A stretch of DNA of 58,763 nucleotides, from the IMG/VR virus record IMGVR_UViG_3300031673_000048, positions 1 to 58,763 of that record; one strand, given 5' to 3'. Positions 21,975-30,446 of the stretch are shown one piece after another. Every line of letters starts with the position of its first letter. Position 1 is the stretch's first letter. Position numbers and translations under genes: made by a program. Source of the DNA: a virus. The notes beneath the pieces are model-generated. The model saw only the letters and a program-made list of their open reading frames with translations, searched no databases and had not been told where the DNA came from.

Positions 21975-22336
21975 TTGTTTTTAGCTGGATTCATATCAGG
22001 CGTCTTTAGGTACACCCACCAGTTCGGATTTGTGAACAGCTTCTGGTACTCCTCTTCCGTAGCTGCTGTTAAAATCCAAATACCAACCCCCTCAGAAGCA
22101 AGTCTCGGGAACGTCTCTAGTTGAGCCGCTGTGAACCTGTAAGCTAAAGGGTTCTTGATTTCGCACCATCTACTACCGTAAGTCCTTTTACAAATATAGA
22201 GATCGGGCATACCAGTCTGAAAGGTACTGCCGTGAATCACCTTTACGAACCACCCACGTATTCGCAGGAACTCGATCACCTTTTGCTGAATAATCCACTC
22301 CGGTCCATGCTTCTTTTTTATTATACCGCGTGGCAT
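21971..22336 (-). CDS. VRR-NUC domain nuclease
   Basis: 121 residues from ATG 22336. GSTFQTGMPDLYICKR gives the P-D, and SRWCEIKNPLAYRFTAAQLE the E-x-K plus the Q of the PD-(D/E)XK core in VRR-NUC domains; LASEGVGIWILTA is the final strand. Standalone viral VRR-NUC proteins are structure-specific DNA nucleases, possibly acting on branched replication or recombination intermediates. Confidence 0.8.
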   Translation of the reverse strand: MPRGIIKKKHGPEWIIQQKVIEFLRIRGWFVKVIHGSTFQTGMPDLYICKRTYGSRWCEIKNPLAYRFTAAQLETFPRLASEGVGIWILTAATEEEYQKLFTNPNWWVYLKTPDMNPAKNK

Positions 22337-22716
22337 ACTTTTATTCCCCACTCTTTACAAAGTATTTCTAACGCTGATTCAGCTATGGAACCATAATTAG
22401 CCGCTTTAATTTCTTCTTTACTTCTTGAATTGTGATGTGGTTTCTGACAATGGCCTAATTCGTGAGCAATAAGATTTAATGCATCAACGAATCTAGCCCG
22501 CCTTGAAATCCATAAATGTAAAATACTTCTATTTTCGCACCAACCCCAACAACCGAACTTTAATATCATACCATAACATTTTTTGCTACTTATACTGATA
22601 AGTTTTCCTTTTTCATTACAAAACTTCCACTTGCCTGGCAGTGGTATCTCCGATGGTCGGCAACCATTAAATGCTGCCAGGCATTGCCTAGCTGTCCGAT
22701 ATTTTATTATTTTCAC
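22321..22716 (-). CDS. Zinc metallopeptidase-like protein (HELGH)
   Basis: 131 residues. LNLIAHELGHCQKPHH contains H-E-x-x-H; GSIAESALE further on could supply the third ligand. The upstream strand SILHLWIS and the helix RARFVDALN fit a minimal zincin. No signal peptide, so it should act in the cytoplasm. Substrate unknown. Confidence 0.65.
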   Translation of the reverse strand: MKIIKYRTARQCLAAFNGCRPSEIPLPGKWKFCNEKGKLISISSKKCYGMILKFGCWGWCENRSILHLWISRRARFVDALNLIAHELGHCQKPHHNSRSKEEIKAANYGSIAESALEILCKEWGIKVCHAV

Positions 22717-22904
22717 ACTTCCGACCTAATGCGACGCCCATCTTTGAGAATCCCACGTACTTCGCTTTTCGGGCTGTAAGGATCGCCATAAACCAGATCA
22801 TGCCGTTCAATCTCTGGTCCTTCGAGCCATAGCTCTTTTTGTCTAGCTAAAGCATTAAATTCTTCGATTGAAATAGTATCGTAGCCTTTGGTGTTTTCAG
22901 CCAT
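22713..22904 (-). CDS. Small unknown protein, 63 aa
   Basis: MAENTKGYDTISIEEFNALA then a charged stretch HDLVYGDPYSPKSEVRG. ATG 22904 is in TAATG with the upstream gene; another ATG lies six bases earlier. No family recognised. Confidence 0.6.
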   Translation of the reverse strand: MAENTKGYDTISIEEFNALARQKELWLEGPEIERHDLVYGDPYSPKSEVRGILKDGRRIRSEV

Positions 22905-23557
22905 TACCATACCTCATAGTCATGATTTTCATTTTTATTCAAGTCTTTAATTAATTCTTTGAACTCAGGGATATCAGCATAATCGAAATATAAGCCAGAT
23001 CGTTTGTAAACCTCTAAGGCCCTTCTGGTCTGCCACTTCCAGAAAATTCTTGAATCAGGTGTCGTAGCTACATAATATGAGTATGCTATCATTTGTAGCA
23101 TTTGCTCAACAGTTTCTGTGCGACCCTCTATCATTAATTGTTCTCTGGCTAACGACCCATTCGTATAGGCAGTAAACTCGTTAAAAATATAGCTAGGTTG
23201 GTTCTTCCACCATCTCTGGCTGCGTATAAGATACAGATTGTACACACTACCGCGAAGTGCGTTTGGAATCTTTTCAGCAGTTTTATCTAATGAGCCCGGT
23301 ATTTCATCGAAAACAAAAGCCTTGTTATTTAGTACATAGAAAGTCGGTTTACCGTAAATTTCACTAAGACGACTATTAACACCGTGAGTGCTTTCGTGAA
23401 CAGCATTTATTTTGTCTTTATTATTATTATAAATATTACCTTCAGGTAAGTAACTTTGGACATCACTAACAATATCATTACCAGGTAGGCTTCTAATAGG
23501 CTTAGGACTTACCCAGCCGCTTATAGCGATCAATGATATTAGAATCAATTTAATCAT
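22904..23557 (-). CDS. Secreted putative zinc peptidase (HESTH)
   Basis: 217 residues. MIKLILISLIAISGWVSPKP is a cleavable signal peptide with the same first six residues as the M28 gene. INAVHESTHGVNSRLSE carries H-E-x-x-H in a helix, and YIFNEFTAYTNGSLAREQ, further on, offers E/D residues for the third ligand. It is therefore probably an exported metallopeptidase acting in the periplasm or outside. Family not named with certainty. Confidence 0.6.
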   Translation of the reverse strand: MIKLILISLIAISGWVSPKPIRSLPGNDIVSDVQSYLPEGNIYNNNKDKINAVHESTHGVNSRLSEIYGKPTFYVLNNKAFVFDEIPGSLDKTAEKIPNALRGSVYNLYLIRSQRWWKNQPSYIFNEFTAYTNGSLAREQLMIEGRTETVEQMLQMIAYSYYVATTPDSRIFWKWQTRRALEVYKRSGLYFDYADIPEFKELIKDLNKNENHDYEVW

Positions 23558-23793
23558 AGCTTTTCACTCAACGCTAATTTAGCTAAAGCCAGTATACTAA
23601 TAGCTTCTGTTATATGGTTAATAGATTTTTCTCTTATAGCAGTTTGTTTTGCTTTAGCAATCTCTTCCATAGCCCTCGCAATATAGTATTCATAATTACC
23701 GACATCAGCAACTATTCCTAAGATTTCGTCATCTCATGGTGAGAAAATTGATTCCCTAAGTATAGCAGCAATATTTCTTTTATTGATTTTCAT
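23554..23793 (-). pseudogene. Small helical gene with an in-frame TGA
   Basis: ATG 23793 reads MKINKRNIAAILRESIFSP, then TGA at 23734-23736, then in the same frame DDEILGIVADVGNYEYYIAR and a long helix ending KLALSEKL at a TGA overlapping the next ATG. A Trp codon at the internal TGA would give 79 residues. Reinitiation at ATG in MEEIAKAKQ is an alternative. Unknown function. Confidence 0.5.
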
Positions 23794-23938
23794 TACATTC
23801 TTTCAAGAATTTATTTAGTTTGTCATACAAATTACTTTTATCATCATCTAAATAAAATAAATCACTTAATGCACTTTTTAATATTTGTGCTTCATATTCA
23901 CTTAAAATAAGTAATGGGTCGCCGTTTATATCTTTCAT
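23780..23938 (-). CDS. Small acidic protein, 52 aa
   Basis: MKDINGDPLLILSEYEAQIL, then SALSDLFYLDDDKSNLYDKL. ATGA junction at the start. Unknown function. Confidence 0.55.
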   Translation of the reverse strand: MKDINGDPLLILSEYEAQILKSALSDLFYLDDDKSNLYDKLNKFLKECNENQ

Positions 23939-24357
23939 GGTCTGCAACTCTCGAATGAAGCGTTATCAATGAAAGGATTATCTTTGACTCGATTTTTACC
24001 GAAAAGTCTAGGACGACTCTTCTTCCACAGTTTAAGCAAATCTTTGCTAGCTGATATTAACATCAATTGTTCTCGTGTATCAGTTAATCCGAATTTTTCA
24101 TATCTTTCCCAAACTTCTTCTGGCAATAATCCCCACACGTATACCATAGCTGCATATTCTGGTGAAATTTTTACATGATGTAGCCAATCAAACGCCGTGT
24201 TACAAGTAGAAATCTTGTGACGACCAGATCGCATATGTATTTGATATTTAGGCACCCCAGCAGCTAATAGTATTGGTTTCATTTCATTTAATAATAATTC
24301 AACACTAGTTCTTGCATCGGTTACTTTGCTTGTTACTGTCTTCCGATTTTCGTTCAT
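23935..24357 (-). CDS. Unknown protein, 140 aa
   Basis: From ATG 24357 after GGGAGGAAGAAA, a strong ribosome site. Segments EMKPILLAAGVPKYQIHMRS and FDWLHHVKISPEYAAMVYVW are helical. It overlaps the upstream gene by 53 bases. It lies within the polymerase cluster, but no family is recognised. Confidence 0.6.
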   Translation of the reverse strand: MNENRKTVTSKVTDARTSVELLLNEMKPILLAAGVPKYQIHMRSGRHKISTCNTAFDWLHHVKISPEYAAMVYVWGLLPEEVWERYEKFGLTDTREQLMLISASKDLLKLWKKSRPRLFGKNRVKDNPFIDNASFESCRP

Positions 24358-24691
24358 TTTCTTCCTCCCTTTCAATTTCAGTTAATAGTTGTTGCCTAGT
24401 CTTCCTACTATAATTCTTAATCCTATAATAACTGGCCTGTCTCCTTAGCTCTAGCATAGACTTGTATTCTAGCTTACCATAGATTTTAGTATCAATTAGC
24501 TCGCGTAACTTACTCGGCTTAATATTCTTTAATAAAAATAGTATTTTCTTACGTTCTTCAATAGTTGATATATTCCACGCCTTAACGAAATCGTCAGATT
24601 GGACAAGTCGCTCTTGGCATCTTGCATCCAATGATTTAAGATGATGGGTTATCTGGAGGTCTATTGATTTTAATATTTTTAACCGGCCCAT
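24305..24691 (-). CDS. Helical protein with SAP/Rho-N-like C-terminus
   Basis: 128 residues. The segment MLELRRQASYYRIKNYSRKT then RQQLLTEIE resembles the SAP or Rho N-terminal helix-extended-helix (L-x-x-x-A-x-x-x-x-I-x-x-Y-S-x-x-x-K-x-x-L-L-x-x-I), a small nucleic-acid-binding fold. The N-terminal part is helical and basic. It is encoded next to the DNA polymerase, overlapping it by 13 bases. Confidence 0.55.
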   Translation of the reverse strand: MGRLKILKSIDLQITHHLKSLDARCQERLVQSDDFVKAWNISTIEERKKILFLLKNIKPSKLRELIDTKIYGKLEYKSMLELRRQASYYRIKNYSRKTRQQLLTEIEREEENERKSEDSNKQSNRCKN

Positions 24692-26901
24692 GATTGTTTA
24701 TCCGTTTCCCAACCGATTTCCAGTAATGGTACTATACTTTTATATTCTTCAACAAAATCTTTTACCCTCAAAGAAAGTTCATCGACAATTAATGGATGGA
24801 TTGGACAAAGAACTTCATCATGTATATTCATAGGCTGAGCCATCCAAGGAGCTACTCCGACTGGTTGGAACCCCCAAACCATTTTTTGTAGTTCTTTGGT
24901 TATTACGGCACCTTTACTCTGTATTTGGTGATTAGCCGCAGCCCTAAGATTTTTCGCTTGAACAGCAAATGCTGATGCATAAAGGGCAGACTGTGCGGCA
25001 CCACTTGCAGTTTGATGCCGATCTCTTCTTACCACTCTGGCTTTAATGTAAGACCAGTTTTTCGGCGGTGTTTGAGCAAGCTCAAAAAGTGCTTTACATA
25101 TTTTATTCTCAAGAGTGAAGTATCTCTTGAAGCCTAATCCGTTATCAGCGTAATCGGCTGGTTCTTTCCAAACAACAGCGGAGCCTATACCCGATGGTTG
25201 AGTCATCGAACAGAAATCATTATGAATTTTATCAAGATAAATAGCGATACCGGGATACTTTTTAAGGAAATTGTTGAAAGCCTTTTCGGCTACCTCTGGT
25301 TTGAGATTAAACTTTTCCGCCATACCTTCCCAACCGCCGCCGTACATCAACCGGAAGAATGATACTTTTCCTTCATTGTATTTATCGTCATCGGTCTTCT
25401 TTGTGGCAACAATATCTTCATAAGTCATACCCGGATATAATTCACACGCAAACATCCCATGCGGCGACTTACCACTAAGAATATCCCTTCTAAGATTAGC
25501 ATCATTATAAACAGCCTCAGCGATGGATACCTCGAAAGATTCAAAGTCACCACCACATAGATTATACCCATCCCTTTTAAGAGTAAAATTCTCTCTTACT
25601 CTAGTTGTCGCTCGTATACCTTGTGGGTTCAGTTTATCAGTCCCAGACATCCTCGATGATAATGCACCGATAACCTTAAACGAAGCATGAAATTTACCAG
25701 CTTTAATTAATTTGTCGTAAAGTTCAATCTCTTTAGTTGCATGTCTAGCATTAATAATATCCTTAGCACGATCCGCAGCTACTTTATTATTATCCCAATC
25801 TACTATTGATAGTAATACCTCTTCTTTTGTGCCATTACGTAGTACCATCTGCTCAGCAGTCGTCATTACCTCCGATAACCATCGCTTCACCGCGTTTGGT
25901 GCTGTTGGTATAGCTTCAATCTTCTTTTTCTCTTCATCCCTCAGTGATTTGAGATTCTTGATATTAATCTCAAACCCCCGCCAACGTACCAAACCAACCA
26001 TTACCGCTAATTCAGAATCAGTATCACCAGATTCTGGGCTTCCCAGATGCTTATAAAGTAATCTGGTATAATCAACATCGTTAGCCGCATACTTTCTAGC
26101 TAATTGATTATACCACCAATGTGCGATATGATGATGTATTACCTCTGGCCATGCACCTTTCCATCGTCCAGGACGACCAACTGCCCTAGCGAATGGAGCA
26201 TAACCAAATTCTTTTGGTCGTGCTTTCTTTGGTACTTCAATATCTGCGAATTTGAGAATAATATCATCTTCTACCCCTAAAGCATATTTAACTAAAACTT
26301 TTAGCTTCATTGACGGATTAAACGATAGCTCAATATTTTTGAACGACGGATTTATATCGCCATTAGGTTGCTTAATATCTTTGATAACCCAACGATCACT
26401 ATTTGGTTTCGCTCTCTGAGAAAAGTAAACGTCGTCTAATTTTATTCTTGATTCTAACTCCTGTTGGACTAATTTAGCTAATTGCGTTGGAACTCGCCTA
26501 ATGATTATAGGCTTCCGACGCATAAGATTCTGATATTTACCCTTTCTAGCGTGAAGCAATAAATCACAAGCACTCTTCGGCCGCAAACATAACGGATAAT
26601 CTCTAGCTTTTTCTTCAGTGATAGCGACCAGATCAATATTATTCTCAGGAATAAAATCTGGTCCTTCGGTATCTAAAAGAATAGAAAAAGTAGACCACGC
26701 TTTATAAATATGAAACCAATCGAAAGCGGCATTGAAAAAGCATAGATCATTCTCTGCTAATTTCTCAATTAAAGCAAGAGTGTCACCAATAGGCTCTTTC
26801 CAGATATTATACAACTTAATAGGACCATCATCTTTTGCGTATTGAAGCAATACTGCAAATCCATGGAATCCGCAAGTCTCCGTGTCAAGGAAAACAGTCA
26901 T
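24679..26901 (-). CDS. Family A DNA polymerase with 3'-5' exonuclease
   Basis: 740 residues. MTVFLDTETCGFHG holds the D-x-E of the exonuclease and FFNAAFDWFHIYKAW a second motif. In the polymerase part, FKVIGALSSRMSG precedes motif A (CGGDFESFEVSIAE), motif B is KVSFFRLMYGGGWEGMAE, and motif C is MNIHDEVL. Motif A has F and S where D-Y-S-Q-I-E is usual, so it is divergent. It is the main replicative polymerase candidate. It lies between the SAP-like gene and a 51-residue gene, all coupled. Confidence 0.93.
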   Translation of the reverse strand: MTVFLDTETCGFHGFAVLLQYAKDDGPIKLYNIWKEPIGDTLALIEKLAENDLCFFNAAFDWFHIYKAWSTFSILLDTEGPDFIPENNIDLVAITEEKARDYPLCLRPKSACDLLLHARKGKYQNLMRRKPIIIRRVPTQLAKLVQQELESRIKLDDVYFSQRAKPNSDRWVIKDIKQPNGDINPSFKNIELSFNPSMKLKVLVKYALGVEDDIILKFADIEVPKKARPKEFGYAPFARAVGRPGRWKGAWPEVIHHHIAHWWYNQLARKYAANDVDYTRLLYKHLGSPESGDTDSELAVMVGLVRWRGFEINIKNLKSLRDEEKKKIEAIPTAPNAVKRWLSEVMTTAEQMVLRNGTKEEVLLSIVDWDNNKVAADRAKDIINARHATKEIELYDKLIKAGKFHASFKVIGALSSRMSGTDKLNPQGIRATTRVRENFTLKRDGYNLCGGDFESFEVSIAEAVYNDANLRRDILSGKSPHGMFACELYPGMTYEDIVATKKTDDDKYNEGKVSFFRLMYGGGWEGMAEKFNLKPEVAEKAFNNFLKKYPGIAIYLDKIHNDFCSMTQPSGIGSAVVWKEPADYADNGLGFKRYFTLENKICKALFELAQTPPKNWSYIKARVVRRDRHQTASGAAQSALYASAFAVQAKNLRAAANHQIQSKGAVITKELQKMVWGFQPVGVAPWMAQPMNIHDEVLCPIHPLIVDELSLRVKDFVEEYKSIVPLLEIGWETDKQSWAG

Positions 26902-27053
26902 TGTCCCTGTACCATTATAAATCTTAAAGAATCATCTAAATTAAAATAGAATTCAATATCATAATCATCTTTAATGACTATTGCATTACTACTATCATAC
27001 TCTGATGATTTTAAATTCAAGCATAATTGTTGCAAGCATTCTTTGTCAGTCAT
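26898..27053 (-). CDS. Small acidic protein, 51 aa
   Basis: MTDKECLQQLCLNLKSSEYD, then VIKDDYDIEFYFNLDDSLRF. It starts in TAATG and ends in ATGA with the polymerase. Unknown function. Confidence 0.55.
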   Translation of the reverse strand: MTDKECLQQLCLNLKSSEYDSSNAIVIKDDYDIEFYFNLDDSLRFIMVQGQ

Positions 27054-28069
27054 TAATGGGAATCCGTTTTACGTTGTTCAAGATAATCTACTGACACTGC
27101 TTTTAATATCAGCCTACCGCCGAGTACATTACTAAATGTCTCCCTAAAAGGAGTAATAACTATACCTTCACGACCCTTAAACTTAGAATTAAGTTTTCCA
27201 ACGGTCGTTGAACCATCGACTAATTGTTCAATTAGTGCATTGCTAAATGGCCCCGAATACAGTAACGGGACGAATGGTATACCAAATTTATCTGCATAAT
27301 AAACTATACTATCCCAATTTAAATAAGTACCATTGACTGATATATCAAAAAGTGCGTACCCACTGTTGCCAGTAACACCATAATCCATGAATTGTACTTT
27401 AGAGCCATAAATTTCACCGAAAGCAATAACATTACCGCCGATATATTGCAACATTTCTTTCATATTATCAGTCAATGGCTGCCAATATAATCCGTCTTTC
27501 TTAATTCGGTTATGAGAGCCACAAATGAATTCACCGTCGATAGAACCAACACGAGAGTTAGTTCCATGAATTTTCTCAGTGATCCTTACTGGTAATCCTA
27601 TTGAAAATGCACCTCTGTACTTAGAATTATGGTAGTTTTGAATATCAGTATATTTATGGAAACAAACATTATCTGGGGGGCTATTACCAGAGGCCGACGA
27701 TTCAACAGGTTCATATTTAACACCATGAAAGCGATCTGTCAAATCTAATCCAACTGGTACATTTACTTTGATAATAAAACCGAAAGACGCTATGCCTCTA
27801 ATGCGTATAGCCCCGACACGACATTTTGTTTTATAGGTATCACCTGGATATACAGCGTCTTTCAGATAATTAACTACACCTAACTGGGCGGCAATATTAA
27901 CTGGAATCAGAATATCTGGAGGAAAATGGGCAACAATATCACCAGAACAATATTTACCTTTTGTCTCACAAACTTGATAAGTGCCTATTTTAATTATATC
28001 TAGTTTATCAGCGTTTGGGTGTGGTCGCACATCATCAACCATTACTGACATGATATTAACATCACTCAT
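27053..28069 (-). CDS. RNA ligase, Rnl5/DraRnl-like
   Basis: 338 residues. The N-terminal 100 residues with VDDVRPHPNADKLDIIKIG form an OB-like module as in the Deinococcus-type ligase; RITEKIHGTNSRVG is nucleotidyltransferase motif I with the adenylated Lys (K-x-H-G-T-N); VIAFGEIYGSKVQ is motif III-like, GREGIVITP motif IV and RLILKAVS motif V. It seals nicks in RNA-containing duplexes and could repair host or phage tRNA cut by defence nucleases. Confidence 0.85.
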   Translation of the reverse strand: MSDVNIMSVMVDDVRPHPNADKLDIIKIGTYQVCETKGKYCSGDIVAHFPPDILIPVNIAAQLGVVNYLKDAVYPGDTYKTKCRVGAIRIRGIASFGFIIKVNVPVGLDLTDRFHGVKYEPVESSASGNSPPDNVCFHKYTDIQNYHNSKYRGAFSIGLPVRITEKIHGTNSRVGSIDGEFICGSHNRIKKDGLYWQPLTDNMKEMLQYIGGNVIAFGEIYGSKVQFMDYGVTGNSGYALFDISVNGTYLNWDSIVYYADKFGIPFVPLLYSGPFSNALIEQLVDGSTTVGKLNSKFKGREGIVITPFRETFSNVLGGRLILKAVSVDYLEQRKTDSH

Positions 28070-28503
28070 TCTGGGCCGCCTGGAGGAAGTGGTGTAATTT
28101 TAAGATCAGTGATTTCAATATTTAACCGGCGTATCTCATTTTTAAGAATATCTATTTCATCACGTAGTACCGTAATAACAGTCCTCATAAAATATATTTC
28201 TTTTTCTAAATTCCTTATTACTTCATCTTTATCGACAACTGTATCCCGTAACTTATTATTAATTACTACTAATTCATCTAATTTCAGTAATACTTCATTA
28301 TTTTTAACTATTAATTCGTCTTTATCTTTTGATAGTGATACCACTAATTTAGATTGTTCTTCAATTAATAGTAAAGTATTATCATAAGTTAATTGAATAT
28401 TACTATTTTTTATTGATACCACATTCTCATACACAGAGGTTGATGAGGCAACAACAATAAATATAAAACAAGATATTACTATAAAAGATGTAAATTTAGC
28501 CAT
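28066..28503 (-). CDS. Membrane-anchored coiled-coil protein
   Basis: 145 residues. SFIVISCFIFIVVASS is an N-terminal membrane anchor; residues about 45-130 form a continuous coiled coil (LVVSLSKDKDELIVKNNEVL onward); the C-terminus is PLPPGGPE. The architecture resembles an inner-membrane spanin, but no outer-membrane partner or lysin is adjacent, so a scaffold role is equally possible. Confidence 0.6.
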   Translation of the reverse strand: MAKFTSFIVISCFIFIVVASSTSVYENVVSIKNSNIQLTYDNTLLLIEEQSKLVVSLSKDKDELIVKNNEVLLKLDELVVINNKLRDTVVDKDEVIRNLEKEIYFMRTVITVLRDEIDILKNEIRRLNIEITDLKITPLPPGGPE

Positions 28504-29341
28504 TTCTTGCCTCTCGGGTTAAAAAAGATAGGTCATACGGTTTGCCTAATTCGTCCATTTCAACTTTAATATCAAAGTATAATTCAGCACTAGTAATTTC
28601 ACCGTTAGCCCAAGCCAAACATCTAGTACATAAACCGAAACCAACATGTTTTCCAATATGGTTAATCATTTCTTGCACAACGACTTTTGGTTGACGTTTT
28701 TTAACAAACGGTTTATTTTCTGGTTTATTTCCAACATCTAGTCCTCGGACACCTTGTAACTTAGCATTCTTAATCCGTTTAACTGCATCATATTGATCTT
28801 CTGTAGAAGTTAAACTATAAATCTGTTTTATTTGAGCTTGATTCAATATACCGGCTGCCGCTTCATTTTGAATTTCAATAGGAAGATCAAGAAGATTAAA
28901 TCGTACCTGGACCCAACCGCGTGACATTCCTAATTCATTAGCAATATTTTCTTGAGTTAAACCAAGATCACGCAATTTCTTGACCGCTCTAGCCTCCTGA
29001 ATAATATTTAATGCTTCACGTTTAAGGTTTTCAGATAAATTAAGAAGTCTAGCCTGTAACTCACTTAGGTTTTCCCTTACCATACAAGGAATAGTTTTTC
29101 GTTCTAATACAGTAAAAGCAGCGAAACGTCGATGACCAGCTATGATTCTATAATCATATTGGCCCGGTATATCCAAATTAGTTCTAGGCTGTACAGAGAT
29201 TGGAAATTGTAAACCATTATCATCAATATCCCTAGCAAGACCAGCAACGTCTATTTTAACAATTTTACCACGGCAATTAAAATCATCATCAGAAAATATT
29301 TTCTCTAATGGAATCTGTAATACTTGATAATCAGCGGTCAT
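28496..29341 (-). CDS. ParB-like DNA-binding protein 1
   Basis: 281 residues. Residues 1-95 form a ParB N-terminal fold (DYRIIAGHRRFAAFTVL with G-H-R-R), followed by the helix-turn-helix LTQENIANELGMSRGWVQVR. In phages these act as DNA-binding regulators, DNA nucleases or CTP-switch partition proteins; no ParA is in the window, so partition is unlikely. Confidence 0.85.
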   Translation of the reverse strand: MTADYQVLQIPLEKIFSDDDFNCRGKIVKIDVAGLARDIDDNGLQFPISVQPRTNLDIPGQYDYRIIAGHRRFAAFTVLERKTIPCMVRENLSELQARLLNLSENLKREALNIIQEARAVKKLRDLGLTQENIANELGMSRGWVQVRFNLLDLPIEIQNEAAAGILNQAQIKQIYSLTSTEDQYDAVKRIKNAKLQGVRGLDVGNKPENKPFVKKRQPKVVVQEMINHIGKHVGFGLCTRCLAWANGEITSAELYFDIKVEMDELGKPYDLSFLTREARNG

Positions 29342-29480
29342 CTTGTAATCCTATAATAATAGTATCAGATTTATTTGAATAAAATTTAATACAAGTATCT
29401 ATATAGTTATCTGTTTCTAACATAACTTCATAACCGCTAGGATATTCTTTTAATTTTTCGATTAATTCTTTTACTGTCAT
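29331..29480 (-). CDS. MTVKEL-family small protein, copy 1
   Basis: 49 residues from ATG 29480: MTVKELIEKLKEYPSGYEVM, then variable. One of five tandem genes (29331-30358) sharing M-T-[VI]-K-E-L-[IV]-E-[KQ]-L-[KE]-x-[YFI]-P at the N-terminus with divergent C-termini. Similar openings are common in small phage proteins of unknown role. Confidence 0.65.
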   Translation of the reverse strand: MTVKELIEKLKEYPSGYEVMLETDNYIDTCIKFYSNKSDTIIIGLQDDR

Positions 29481-29623
29481 TTTGTGCCTCCAATAATTAT
29501 CCCACCACCACTCGCTATAGGATAAATATTTATACACTCATCAATTGTATTATCTAATTCTAAAAGAATATCCCAATCATTAGGATAATCTTTAAGTTTC
29601 TCAATCAATTCTTTAATCGTCAT
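29477..29623 (-). CDS. MTVKEL-family small protein, copy 2
   Basis: 48 residues: MTIKELIEKLKDYPNDWDIL, then LDNTIDECINIYP. ATGA coupling to copy 1. Aligns with copy 1 across the N-terminal 35 residues (LELDNTIDECI versus LETDNYIDTCI). Confidence 0.65.
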   Translation of the reverse strand: MTIKELIEKLKDYPNDWDILLELDNTIDECINIYPIASGGGIIIGGTK

Positions 29624-29772
29624 AATTATTCCCTGAATCTAAAGTAATAGTTTTTGCACTATCACTATACATTTCTATACAATTTTCAGTGACATCATTT
29701 TGTAAACGAAGCTGTACTATCAAAGTATCATGGTATTTTTTCTAACTTTTCAATCAATTCTTTGACTGTCAT
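29613..29772 (-). pseudogene. MTVKEL-family copy 3, frameshifted
   Basis: ATG 29772 reads MTVKELIEKLEKIP and stops. Removing one base from the run of six T at 29736-29741 gives LEKYHDTLIVQLRLQNDVTE, then NCIEMYSDSAKTITL and a stop overlapping copy 2's ATG. The repaired part aligns with copies 1 and 2 (TENCIEMYS versus IDTCIKFYS). Confidence 0.6.
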
Positions 29773-29957
29773 GGCTTACTCCATCTATTGTTACGTATTC
29801 TACCGCAGTCATAGCATTTAAATATAAGAAACGATAAAACATAAAAAGTATATGCTGCACCACATTTGCATATAGAGAAATCAGTCTCTTCTCTAGTGGA
29901 ACATCCACAAGGATTTTTATGATTAACATGATCCATTGGTGTGTGACCTTTTCTCAT
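29769..29957 (-). CDS. Zinc-binding membrane-associated protein, 62 aa
   Basis: HKNPCGCSTREETDFSICKC and FKCYDCGRIR supply C-x-C, C-x-C and C-x-x-C; between them YTFYVLSFLIF is hydrophobic. It sits within the MTVKEL array. Unknown function. Confidence 0.55.
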   Translation of the reverse strand: MRKGHTPMDHVNHKNPCGCSTREETDFSICKCGAAYTFYVLSFLIFKCYDCGRIRNNRWSKP

Positions 29958-30105
29958 TTTAATGGCTCTTTAATTTTTTCGATTTTATTATCTAATTCGA
30001 TGAAATGCTCTTCACCATACGCTTGAGCGAATCCTTTATCACGACGACAATCATTAGCAGCTTTTGCTGCCTCTAATTGCCATGGTGTTCCCTTAATTCT
30101 TGCAT
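29954..30105 (-). pseudogene. Small gene with a frameshift near its start
   Basis: ATG 30105 opens MQELREH; one base added near 30097 gives MQEIKGTPWQLEAAKAANDC, then RRDKGFAQAYGEEHFIELDN and EKIKEPLK, ending in ATGA with the next gene. The long open second frame and the perfect junction support one broken gene. Unknown function. Confidence 0.5.
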
Positions 30106-30236
30106 CTTATAGTCACAGTATTAAAATATTCACAATAAATATTTTTGATTTCATAGTTATAACCATTAGACGATATTTCGACAACAGCATCTTCAGGAAA
30201 TTCTTTTAGTTGTTCAACAAGTTCTTTAATTGTCAT
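30093..30236 (-). CDS. MTVKEL-family small protein, copy 4
   Basis: 47 residues: MTIKELVEQLKEFPEDAVVE, then ISSNGYNYEIKNIYCEYFNT. Its first 56 bases are identical to those of copy 5, indicating very recent duplication or gene conversion, while the rest differs entirely. Confidence 0.65.
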   Translation of the reverse strand: MTIKELVEQLKEFPEDAVVEISSNGYNYEIKNIYCEYFNTVTIRCKN

Positions 30237-30358
30237 TCGATTATAACCTCGTTATTATTGATAAGATATACATCATTACATTCTCCAAATAAAGGACTAA
30301 CTACAACAGCATCTTCAGGAAATTCTTTTAGTTGTTCAACAAGTTCTTTAATTGTCAT
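30233..30358 (-). CDS. MTVKEL-family small protein, copy 5
   Basis: 41 residues: MTIKELVEQLKEFPEDAVVV, then SPLFGECNDVYLINNNEV. Shares an identical 5' end with copy 4. The ATG overlaps the previous gene's stop. Confidence 0.65.
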   Translation of the reverse strand: MTIKELVEQLKEFPEDAVVVSPLFGECNDVYLINNNEVIIE

Positions 30359-30446
30359 ATTTCTCCTCTAAATCTTTTAATTTATTTCTATAATTTGCGT
30401 TATCACTATGCTCCATTTCCTTCATAATCATTAATCTTAAATACAT
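30348..30446 (-). CDS. Small helical protein, start uncertain
   Basis: From ATG 30446, 32 residues: MYLRLMIMKEMEHSDNANYR, then NKLKDLEEKYDN. The same frame is open back to about 30508 (FNLNLLNEGLDNFGDIIKL) without ATG, GTG or TTG; ATA codons stand at the expected start. The true gene may therefore be about 53 residues with a non-standard start. Confidence 0.45.
   Translation of the reverse strand: MYLRLMIMKEMEHSDNANYRNKLKDLEEKYDN

Noticed and set aside
17982-23793. TGA reassigned to tryptophan throughout the phage
   Set aside because: Many intact genes end in TGA within ATGA junctions, so TGA is a normal stop; only two isolated internal TGAs were seen.
23780-24691. Frameshift between the genes at 23935 and 24305
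   Set aside because: The 53-base overlap is long, but both frames have good independent starts and protein-like composition.
28066-28503. Certain spanin (Rz-like) assignment
   Set aside because: Anchor plus coiled coil fits, but no lysin, holin pair or outer-membrane lipoprotein lies nearby.
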